A stretch of 64,000 bases of DNA, taken from positions 36,346,225 to 36,410,224 of the forward strand of contig CM068545.1 of assembly GCA_035048495.1 (NCBI GenBank), read 5' to 3'. The notes beneath the pieces are model-generated. The model had not been told where the DNA came from. It ran no database searches and worked only from the letters and a program-made list of their open reading frames with translations. This stretch comes from Euptelea pleiosperma. Lineage: Eukaryota; Streptophyta; Magnoliopsida; Ranunculales; Eupteleaceae. The translations under genes and the position numbers were made by a program. Below, in pieces: positions 22,505-31,680 of this stretch (position 1 is its first letter; each line of letters begins with the position of its first letter).

Positions 22505-24697
22505 ATGGTGGATACCAGACGCACAGGTCTCAGGAGTGGAAGAGAGAAGAATCCTACTAGCGATCTCAGAGATGCTATCACGGAGGGCAGAAAAGCGAGA
22601 GAATTGGACAATCAGCAGAAGATGATTGCCCAATTGCGCGAAGAAAATGAGGAGTTGAAGCAGCGGATGACAGCGGAACGAACCGGTGGCTATATATCTG
22701 GTACAGCCAGACATAGTCATCATCAGAAGAGTCATTTCCTTTCGGATAGATCGAATTCAGAGGAATCTGTTTTGCGGAATCCACGTAGTAGACATGGGGA
22801 TTCCCAGATTCCACTTCCAGAGAAACGTCATAAAGCCGAGTCTTCCTGTCAACGAAGCTCGGATCATATTCAGCCAGAAACCAGGAAGCAGATTGCTGAT
22901 CTGGTAGCTGAGATGATGGGAAAGAAAGAAACATTGGCTGATAAAATGACTGCAATGGCAACGAGAGTTCCCAGAGATTCTCCTTTTACAGAAGAAATAC
23001 AGGGGTACCGTGCCCCAAAATCTTTCTCTTATCCCAAATTTTCGATATTCACAGGAGATACAGATCCTGTGAATCACGTGCTTCGCTTCAGAAAAGCGAT
23101 GACGATGTGGGAGTTTCAAGACGAACTCCTTTGCAGGATGTTCCCTTCCACTTTGAGCGATGATGCGTTGATCTGGTTTAACCAGATAGCCCCCCGAACC
23201 ATTTCTGATTTCACCAAGTTAAGTACTCTCTTCATCACTCGATATTCTTGCAACAGATTACATAAGAATGATGTCGACGTATTATTCAATGTACATTGTG
23301 ATCAGAAAGAAACGTTGCAAGATTTTACAAAGAGATTCCGTACTCTCCTGACCACAGTGGAAGACTGTGATGATAAGCATGCCGTTACAGCCTTTCGCAA
23401 GGCATTATCCACAAGTTCTGGTCTATACATGTCTTTAACGAAGAATAGGCCGGTGAGTATGGAAGCCCTGTTTCTTCGAGTGGAAAAATATTCTAAACTT
23501 GAGGATGACACACTCCAACGAGGCCAAGGAGTGGCTATATCTGTGAATGAGGTGAAGAAGGCCCCGGCGTCTAGCAAAATTTTGAAGGGAAAGCAGAAGG
23601 CTGCAACTGAGATTATTACGACGGCAGAGATTCCCGAGAAGAAACCAGAGAAGTCGGGAAGCACTGGGCATTATCCCCGCCGAGAGAAGAGGGTTTTTGC
23701 ATCATTAAACAAGACCCATAGTCAGATATTTGATCTGATTAAAAACGAAAAATATCTTCAATATCCCAGACCAATGAGGCTGGACTTGAAGGGAGATAGA
23801 GATATGACACAATTCTGTGCCTTCCACCAAGAAGCAGGGCACATAATTGATAAATGCTGGGCGCTGTGACATAAGGTTGAGGACCTAATTAACCAAGGCT
23901 TTTTGCAACAGTTCATTGCCAGCACGACTGGGGCAGTAGCTGGAGCCGAGGTTCTCAAGAAAGATAAGAACCCCGTTAAACAGCAAGAACGCGGATTGGT
24001 AATTGACGTCATACACGGGGGAGGACGGCAACTATCCCGTGGAGAGACGGAGAGGGTGGACAGGATTAAAATTAGGAAGGTCAAACATCTGAATGAGATC
24101 TTGCACCTATCAATGGGACCTAGAATAACAGATCCCGTGGAAATGATGGAAAGCACTGACGCAGCCATTTTCTTCTCCGACAAAGATCTCGTGGGAGTAG
24201 ATCATCCACATTCGGATGCGTTAGTGCTCACTTTGCTTGTGGGTAATTATGAGGTAAAGCGTTTGTTCATTGATCCCGGGAGCTCAGCCAAGATTCTATT
24301 TGCAGAGGCTTATCGGAAGATGGGTTTTAATCCATCAGATCTCATCCAGAGCAATGTTCCCCTGGTCGGATTCAATGGCCAGAGAGAATATGCAATGGGG
24401 AAAGTAATTATGCCAGTAAAGACGGGACCGATCACGTCTATGGTCGAATTTCTTGTTCTAGATACACCATCCCCCTACAATGGCATTTTGGGGAGAGGGT
24501 GGATACATGAAGTAAAGGGGGTACCGTCTACTTATCATCAATTATTCCGATTCCCGACTGCTCATGGGATTATGGAGCTCAAAGGAGATCAGGCCATCTC
24601 GGCAAAATGTTATGCCATGGCCATGAAATCGAAGCAGGTCTCAGTCCAAGATGATCATCATGGAAAGGGAACCTCATCTGTAATTACAGAGCAATAG
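22505..24697 (+). pseudogene. gag-pro: Tat copy 2 gag-protease with one nonsense codon
   Basis: It has exactly the length of the copy 1 gene (2193 bp) but carries an AGA-to-TGA stop at 23867-23869, codon 455, just after the zinc knuckle. The knuckle is intact here (first Cys at about 23816). The second part (23870-24697) holds the protease with D-P-G-S-S at about 24272, an unusual Pro where DTG/DSG is common in aspartic proteases. The stop before pol has the same CAA-UAG-CAA-UCA context. Upstream, an in-phase TTG also precedes the ATG, but the ATG at 22505 matches copy 1. Confidence 0.85.
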
Positions 24698-24703
24698 CAA
24701 TCA
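24692..24703 (+). promoter_or_regulatory. candidate readthrough signal, copy 2
   Basis: CAA TAG CAA TCA, identical to 13829-13840. In this copy the phase after the stop is broken by a 5-bp deletion at about 24876, so readthrough would not reach RT. Confidence 0.7.
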
Positions 24704-24899
24704 GAGCGCATCCTGGCAAGTCTGGAGCAGACTGCGCTGAGCCGGGAAGATGATAATGATATCTTTGAGCAAGGGACCATTCCAACGGTAGAAGAGACTG
24801 ATCAGATTAACCTCGGTAGTGAGGAAAACCCAAAGTATACTTTTATCGGGGCTGGTTTATCTGTCGAAGAGAAGATACACTGATTTTCTGAAATCTTAT

Positions 24900-27800
24900 A
24901 TGGATGTTTTCGCATGGTCATTCAATGATATGCCGGGTATTTCTCCCGACATTTCCTGCCATCGTTTACAGGTAAATAGAGATCATTTACCTATGAAACA
25001 GAGACCTCGGAGGATTGCTCCTGAGAAGCAATGGGCAGTCCAGGAAGAGATTGATAAACTCCTAGAGGCCGGATTCATCCGCGAAGTCAACAATGCTCAA
25101 TGGTTAGCCAACATAGTGGCTGTTCCAAAGAAGAATGGGAAAATCAGAGTCTGCATAGACTTCACACACTTGAATAAGGCCTGCCCTAAAGATCCATATC
25201 CCTTGCCGAGGATTAATCAACTTGTTGATGCAACTTCGGGATATGAGATCTTATCTCTCATGGATGGGTATTCGGGTTATAATCAGATCCCTCTGTATGA
25301 GCCAGATCAGGAGATGACGGCCTTCACGACTGATAGGGGCGTCTTTTGTTACAGAGTGATGCCTTTTGGCCTCAAGAATGCGGGAGCCACTTATCAACGT
25401 CTCGTCAATAGAATGTTCCATGATATGATTGGCGTGACAATGGAGGTATATATAGACGATATGATGGTTAAAACAAGGACTCGGGAATTACATTTGGGAG
25501 GTCTCGGGAAAACTTTTGATCCTCTTCGAGAGTATCAAATGAAGCTCAATCCTGCCAAGTGCGTCTTTGGAGTGACCTCAGGGAAATTTCTAGGCTATCT
25601 CATTACAAGGCGAGGCATTGAAGCTAATCCCGAGCAGATCAGGGCTTTAACAGATATGCCTTCACCGAAGAACAGGAAGGAAGTCCAAAAGCTTGCCGGG
25701 AGGATAGCAGCATTGAATCGCTTCATAGCAAGATCGTCAGATAGATGCAGACCTTTATTTAAGCTCTTGAAGAAGAATGAAAGATTTGACTGGACAGAAG
25801 AATGTGATGAAGCCTTTCAAAAGCTCAAACATTATCTCTCACAACCTCCAATTCTTTCTAAACCTGATCAAGGGGAACCTCTGGGTCTTTATTTGGCTAC
25901 CACTGATGAATCCATTAGCGCCGTCCTCTTCCGTGAGCTCGATCGGGAAGAACGACCAGTATATTTTACCAGTAAGACTCTTATTGGGGCAGAAACAAGA
26001 TATGCCACAATCGAGAAAGCTGCTCTGGCTTTGATTTATGCTTCGAGACGTCTTAAACCCTACTTCGAAGGTAGAACTATTACAGTCTATACAGAGCATC
26101 CTTTGAAATCTATACTCGGTAAAATCGACTTGTCAGGAAGAATGGCTAAATGGGCCATTTATTTGGCTCAATACGACATTCAGTTCTCACCAAGAACATC
26201 CGAAAAGGGACATGCCTTAGCCAGGTTTTTGGCTGATTTTCCAGTTCAAGATGTGTCAGATATTGGGGGCGAGGACAGAGAAGTTTTCCCACTTCCCGAG
26301 ATGCCAGAGATGTTGAATCCCAAGACGGGATGGAGACTATTTACTGATGGATCAGCCAGTGAGAACGGGTCAGGTATAGGAGTCGTCCTGGTCACACCTG
26401 AGAATATTAGATTGGAAAAATCTGTTAAACTCGGGTTCGTGGCATCCAATAATGAAGCAGAATATGAAGCAATGATTTCGGGACTCCAGACAGCACTTGA
26501 TCTCGGGATAAAAGATATTACCGTATATACTGATTCACAGCTCGTCGTCAGTCAATTCGCTGGGACATATCTAGCCCGAGATGAGAGAATGGCAGCTTAT
26601 TTAGATATTGTTCAACATTTGGCTGAGCGATTTGATAACATAAAAATTCATCAGTTACCAAGAATGGAAAATCGGCATGCTGATGCCTTGGCCTATTTAT
26701 CTACTATGATGGGAGGAACTGAATCAAGAACTATATCCGTGGATTATCAGGAATTTTCAAGTATTCATTCACCTGTTGAGGTTTATTTAGCCCCGGTGGA
26801 GGTTGATCATGAGCCAAGTTGGATGGACGATTTTCGAAGGTATTTACAACATGGAGAACTCCCATCTGGGAGAGATGCTGCGAAGAGAATTCAGAGGCTT
26901 GGAAGAAGATATACCATGGTAGGCCAAGATCTGTACAGGAAATCAGCATCAGGTCCCCTCCTTAAATGCCTTACCCCCAAAGAATCTCAGCAAGTTCTTC
27001 TTGAGATACACGCGGGTGAATGTGAAAATCACTCGGGGGAGAGGACCTTGGCACATAAAGCTCTTAGCCAAGGTTATTTTTGGCCCTATATGCAGAAAGA
27101 TGCCAAGTTGCTGGTCAAGAAATGTGAGAAGTGCCAGAAATATTCTCCGTTGATAAAGGTTCCCGCCGAAGAGTTACATCCTGTATTCAGTCCATGGCCA
27201 TTTGCGAAGTGGGGATTAGATATAATGGGACCATTCCCGACAGCCCCAGGGAATGTAAGGTTCTTATTGGTGGCCACAGATTACTTCACAAAGTTGATCG
27301 AAGCAGTTCCGCTAGTTCAGGTACAGTCTTCACATGTGAAGAGGTTCTTATGGGAGAATATCATCTGCCGGTTCGGCATTCCAGAAGAGATAGTCACAGA
27401 CAATGGAGCCCAGTTTGATTCCACCGAGGTGAAAGCTTTATGTCAGGCTTTGAATATAAAGAAAAGACTATCTACCCCGAGATACCCCCAGAGTAATGGA
27501 CTTGCCGAAAGAGCAAATCGAGTTATACTCGAAAACTTGAAGAAGAGGTTAGATCGATCAAAGGGAAAATGGGCGGAAGAATTGTCGGGAGTATTGTGGG
27601 CATATCGAACTACTCCGATAAGAACTACATGGGAATCTCCATTTTCTCTGGCCTATGGGTCAGAAGCAGTAATCCCTACAGAAGTTGTTGTCCCAACATC
27701 TCGTACTCAGGCTGTCAATACTGGACAGAATGAAAGAATTTTGGCTCGGGACAATAACTTGCTAGAAGAACGTCGCGAGCAGGCAGTTGTGAGACTGACT

Positions 27801-28055
27801 AATTATCAGCAAACTATCAAACGATCGTATGATCGCCGCGTCAGACGTAGGACCTTCAAAATTGGAGATTTGGTACTCAGGAAAGTATTTGACAATACGA
27901 GAGAGCCTGGGAGTGGCAAATTGGGTGCCAATTGGGAAGGTCCTTACCTTATTGACAGGATTGGGCAGAACGGGGCGTATTATTTGAAAACACAGGACGG
28001 AGATGTATTTGAAAGACCGTGGAACGCATTTAGTATGCGGATCTTCTATCAATAA
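24900..28055 (+). CDS. pol: Tat copy 2 pol: RT, two RNase H domains, integrase, uninterrupted
   Basis: Open without stops through RT, RNase H, archaeal-type RNase H and integrase. The frame extends back to 24819, but the first part (24819 to about 24876) is read in the wrong phase: relative to copy 1 five bases (TCCTA) are missing at about 24876, putting pol out of phase with gag-protease. I take the first ATG in the conserved RT leader (24900) as the start of meaningful sequence. RT YIDD lies at 25449-25460. The HHCC zinc region and the D, D, E integrase residues are all present. No chromodomain follows, as in Tat. Differences from copy 1 include Trp-to-Leu before the integrase EAVPL stretch. 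The protein could be made only from a separate start or by complementation. Confidence 0.85.
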   Translation: MDVFAWSFNDMPGISPDISCHRLQVNRDHLPMKQRPRRIAPEKQWAVQEEIDKLLEAGFIREVNNAQWLANIVAVPKKNGKIRVCIDFTHLNKACPKDPYPLPRINQLVDATSGYEILSLMDGYSGYNQIPLYEPDQEMTAFTTDRGVFCYRVMPFGLKNAGATYQRLVNRMFHDMIGVTMEVYIDDMMVKTRTRELHLGGLGKTFDPLREYQMKLNPAKCVFGVTSGKFLGYLITRRGIEANPEQIRALTDMPSPKNRKEVQKLAGRIAALNRFIARSSDRCRPLFKLLKKNERFDWTEECDEAFQKLKHYLSQPPILSKPDQGEPLGLYLATTDESISAVLFRELDREERPVYFTSKTLIGAETRYATIEKAALALIYASRRLKPYFEGRTITVYTEHPLKSILGKIDLSGRMAKWAIYLAQYDIQFSPRTSEKGHALARFLADFPVQDVSDIGGEDREVFPLPEMPEMLNPKTGWRLFTDGSASENGSGIGVVLVTPENIRLEKSVKLGFVASNNEAEYEAMISGLQTALDLGIKDITVYTDSQLVVSQFAGTYLARDERMAAYLDIVQHLAERFDNIKIHQLPRMENRHADALAYLSTMMGGTESRTISVDYQEFSSIHSPVEVYLAPVEVDHEPSWMDDFRRYLQHGELPSGRDAAKRIQRLGRRYTMVGQDLYRKSASGPLLKCLTPKESQQVLLEIHAGECENHSGERTLAHKALSQGYFWPYMQKDAKLLVKKCEKCQKYSPLIKVPAEELHPVFSPWPFAKWGLDIMGPFPTAPGNVRFLLVATDYFTKLIEAVPLVQVQSSHVKRFLWENIICRFGIPEEIVTDNGAQFDSTEVKALCQALNIKKRLSTPRYPQSNGLAERANRVILENLKKRLDRSKGKWAEELSGVLWAYRTTPIRTTWESPFSLAYGSEAVIPTEVVVPTSRTQAVNTGQNERILARDNNLLEERREQAVVRLTNYQQTIKRSYDRRVRRRTFKIGDLVLRKVFDNTREPGSGKLGANWEGPYLIDRIGQNGAYYLKTQDGDVFERPWNAFSMRIFYQ

Positions 28056-28089
28056 AGATGATTCCAAGTTTCTCATACAAGAAGCATCA

Positions 28090-28549
28090 TCGTCGAATAC
28101 AAAGTCCTAGCCGGGATCCACAAACCGGAAGGCCGGGATGATTAAAAATTCTTAGTCATGCGACTAGAATTAATGATATTCTCGTCGAATACAAAATCCT
28201 AGCCGGGAGTCACAAACCGGAAGGCCGGGATGATAAAAAATTCGTAGTCATGCGACTAGAATTAATGAGATTCTCGTCGAATATGAAGTCCTAGCCAGGA
28301 GTAACAAACGGGAAGGCCGGGATGATAAAAAATTCTTAGTCATGCGACTGGAATTAATGAGATTCTCGTCGAATACAAAGTCCTAGCCGGGAGTCACAAA
28401 CCGGAAGGCCGGGATGATCAAAAATTCTTAGTCGTGCGACTAGAATTAATGAGATTCTCGTCGAATACAAAGTCCTAGCCGGGAGTCACAAACCGGAAGG
28501 CCGGGATGATCAAAAATTCTTAGTCGTGCGACTAGAATTAATGAGATTC
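28090..28549. repeat. five 92-bp tandem repeats after pol, copy 2
   Basis: Five units with period 92 from 28090, homologous unit by unit to 17232-17691. The unit number is the same, so the array was not expanded or contracted after the two copies separated. Confidence 0.85.
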
Positions 28550-28625
28550 TCGTCGTTTATGAAATTTTAATGAGATTTTCGTTGACCATGAAGTCCTAGC
28601 TGGGATAGCTTAGGTTGATTCCCGA

Positions 28626-28680
28626 ATATACTAACTTATCCCGGGAGTCCTAGCCGGGAGTCACAAATCGGATAGCCGGG
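28626..28680. other. deletion junction with templated filler in Tat copy 2
   Basis: Homology to copy 1 stops at 28625 (equivalent of 17767) and resumes at 28681 (equivalent of 21234), removing about 3.47 kb: the antisense gene, polypurine tract and first 208 bp of the LTR. The 55 bp between are patches. ATATACTAACTT copies LTR sequence found a few bases beyond the right edge, and AGTCCTAGCCGGGAGTCACA with following bases copies part of a 92-bp repeat unit. Confidence 0.85.
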
Positions 28681-29886
28681 AAAGTGATGCTAATAGAATA
28701 TACTAACTTCTTAGCCTTTAATATGTCGGGAAGTATTCAATCTTGCCCGACATATTTATTGTTGGATCTCATCCCGCCAAGATCAACTGGATGGACGGGA
28801 TCTTTACGATCTCATCCCAACACGTCCAACAGGCTTGACGGGATCTTTTACAATCTTATCCCGGCAAGATATATTGGCTTGACGGGATCTTTACAATCTT
28901 ATCCCGGCAAGGTCACCAGACTTACTTGACGGGATCTTTTACAATCTCATCCCGCCAAGGTCTACTGGCTTTACGGGATCTTTACAATCTTATCTCGGCA
29001 AGGTCACCAGACTTACTTGACGGGATCTTTTACAATCTCATCCCAACACGTCCAACAGGCTTGACGGGATCTTTTACAATCTCATCCCGCCAAGGTCTAC
29101 TAGCTTTACGGGATCTTTACAATCTTATCCCGGCAAGGTCACCAGACTTACTTGACGGGATCTTTTACAATCTCATCCCGCCAAGGTATACTGGCTTTAC
29201 GGGATCTTTATAATCTTATCCCAACGAGGTCACCAGACTTACTTGACGGGATTTATATTAATATCGTCCCGGCAAAGCCAGATGAGATCAAACGACTTAC
29301 GTGGCATGATCTCTTACGTACAAAGTAAGTATTCTGAACATAATCGATTTCTTAACTAATGAATATTGGCAACGTGGCAGCTAGTTGAACTATCACAAAT
29401 TCAACATCCCCTTATCCGAATACCTAACACAAAGGATGCCACCTCAGTACCACTTCAGTTATTTCAGGTATGACCGATTCAAGGAAGTCAAGATATAACC
29501 ATAAGATTCTGTTTTATAACAGAATCCATCTGAGTCATCGTTGACTGATAATGACTAGACACGTGGAAGGTGAGTCACTCCAGTTCTAAGGTTATAAATA
29601 TGAGACCCTCGGGACTGAGAAGAGGATCTTGCTCTCCAGATCCAGATAGCCTAAACTCTGAAACCTTTTTACTAATTTCCTGAAACCTGTTACATTTCCT
29701 TAAGCTGACTTGAGCGTCGGAGCCTTGTTAACAGGTACAACCAAATCTCATCTGGAGATCATCCTATCCTTCGCAGAGGAGAAAGTAGTTTCATCCTGGA
29801 GCATCAGAATCGTCCGATCATCACCAAAAACCGAATTGTGTGACCTCGAAGATTGTGTGGGTTAGATCAGATATTTTTCCCCCACA
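28681..29886 (+). repeat. Tat LTR3, 5' truncated
   Basis: 1206 bp, exactly the length of LTR1 from 10370 to 11575. It lacks the first 208 bp, keeps the hairpin array and TATA box, and ends with a complete CCCCCACA next to the right target copy. Confidence 0.9.
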
Positions 29887-30193
29887 GGCTCACCTCTTAT
29901 ATGCACTCAACTTCAATGTGAATAGATTTCCACCGTGTGTAGAACTTTTGTGTTGCTCTAGTGCAACATGGTCTTCTCATTTCCTTGTTGCCATGGGGTT
30001 GAAGTCAGAACTATGGGCCCCTCAGGGGATTGTGAAATAGATAATTGTTGAGGGGAGACTATGTACGAATTAGGGTTCCTTATCTTGCTGATCAGACCTC
30101 ACATTCAACCCTTTTGGTCATCCACTCAGTTGGCACAAATCATTCGCTTAACACTCTCCATATTATGACACGTCCGCACGATTGTCCATTCCT
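29887..30193. repeat. 307-bp target duplication, right copy (X2)
   Basis: The counterpart of 9803-10109. It continues without a break into the rest of Y-A (30194-30701), so this is the original arrangement and the left copy carries the rearranged edge. Confidence 0.9.
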
Positions 30194-30754
30194 TCATTCA
30201 ACTCTTTTGCTTTGATAATGTTTTCTCGGCATCATGGTGATGTTTCTGGACTTGAGTTCTCTTCTTGTACTTTTTTATATAGCAGCTTGTGGTTCCTTGG
30301 CTTAGTCATTGGCTCTTCCTCTCTGTGTTCTTTGGGTCGGCTTTTCGATACCTGCCTTGGCTCGCTCTTGTCCTATATCTTCTTGTCATAGACTGTTGGC
30401 TCTTTAGCTTTGGTCATCGGCTCTGGAGATTGATCGTGGGCCCATAAATCTTAAAAATCTTCCGATCGGGTTTCCTGTGATAGAAAAGCGCGTAATGAAA
30501 TTTTATCAAAACGACTTCATATCTAGACTTCCAGAAATATGTTTAATGCATGCAAATATACCATTTCATCTAGAAAAGTGTATTTTATGCAATAAATGAG
30601 ACTCTTACGTAGAAAGTAGATAAATGTGAAAGTTTTACCTAGGAGAGTGCGATAACGCTAAAGGATAATGGCTTAAAATAAGTACTTTTAAGCGAATATA
30701 ACCCAACACTCGTGCAAAGATTTAAATCACCTAAGTTATATCCTTTTCCTTGAT

Positions 30755-31680
30755 ATGGCTATAAGAGAATAGGGTAACTTTATTTCTCGACCTCCTTTGT
30801 TTGATGGCTCAAACTATGTCCAATAGCAGGCTAGGAAGAGTATATTCCTAAAATCTCTTTATAGAAGGATTTGAGAATCCATTGAATTGGGTTAGCTGGA
30901 CTTGGCCTCACAGAAGTAATTACTGTTGGAGATAAAACAACAGTTAGAAATAAAAATAAAAACACTTGGTCTATTGTAGAAAAAGATGCACATAATGGTA
31001 ACAATAGAACTTTAAATGCTATATATTGTTCTTTATCTCCAAATGAATTTAAAAGAGTTGTTGCATGCAAAACTGCTAAAAAGGCTTGTGATATATTAGA
31101 AACTATACATGAAGAAACTAACTCTGTTAAAATATCTAAGTTACAAATGCTCTCTCAATTTGAAATTATTCAAATGAATGAAGATGAAATCTTTATTGAA
31201 TTTTATACTAAATGAAGTGATATTATCAACTCTATGTGGGGTCTTGGCGAAGCCATCATTGAATCTAAAATTGTTAGAAAAATTTTAAGATCATTAACTA
31301 ATATTGAAGAAAGTAAAAGTATAGATAATATTAAAATAAAAAATTAATTGGATCTGTTCGAATATTTGAATTAAAACTTCAACCTATAACGAAAAGAGGA
31401 ATTACTTTAAAATTTTCTACTTGTGACGACTCTAAATTTGATAATTTAGATGAGAAAGTTGCTCTAATGGCTAAAAGATTTAAAATTTTCTTTTAAAACA
31501 CAGATAAAAAAAATTTTGTAACTAAGAAGAGATAACTATTTTAACAACTCTAAATAAGTCAATAAAGAAGAAATTCAATGTTATAAATATAGAGGTTATG
31601 GTCACATCTCTAATGAGTGTGTTAATAATTTTCATAAAATGGATAAAGCTATGAAAGTAACTGGGGATTAAGATTCAGAT
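30755..31680 (+). pseudogene. gag: SIRE-like copia gag, decayed
   Basis: Starts with an ATG followed by a phrase typical of SIRE gag (SRPPLFDGSNY) and later contains KLQMLSQFE, EFYTK and KIVRKILRSL, which mark the copia gag UBN2-type domain. The CCHC knuckle near 31576-31620 has Tyr in place of the second Cys. Several stops and frameshifts occur. It lies 50 bp after the right target duplication of Y-A, hence 26 kb from its own primer site. Confidence 0.75.

Larger units (their letters stand above)
10162..29886 (+). mobile_element. tandem Tat-lineage Ty3/gypsy array: three LTRs, two internal regions
   Basis: The order is LTR1 (10162-11575), internal 1 (11576-21025), LTR2 (21026-22438), internal 2 (22439-28680, 3' end deleted) and LTR3 (28681-29886, first 208 bp missing). 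The internal copies are about 99% identical by eye. Tat-lineage traits are: a gag knuckle of C-x2-H-x4-H-x4-C type, an additional archaeal-type RNase H after the RT-linked one, no chromodomain, and an antisense gene between pol and the 3' LTR. The central LTR is shared by both units, as expected after unequal exchange between LTRs or insertion of a concatemer. It lies inside Y-A. Confidence 0.9.
4862..30701 (-). mobile_element. Y-A: large solo LTR, minus orientation, split by two insertions
   Basis: Pieces 4862-5861, 8837-10109 and 30194-30701 join into one LTR-like unit of about 2.79 kb, the same length as intact copy Y-E (2783 bp). It starts TGAAACTAGGG and ends GCGAATATAA (one change from GCGAATATCA in relatives). 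It is flanked by CCCAA at 4857-4861 and 30702-30706, a perfect 5-bp target duplication 26 kb apart. No internal domain exists, so it is a solo LTR or a non-coding element. Sense is minus, judged from the TATA-bearing relatives. It was inserted at the 3' edge of the SIRE primer-binding site. Confidence 0.8.
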
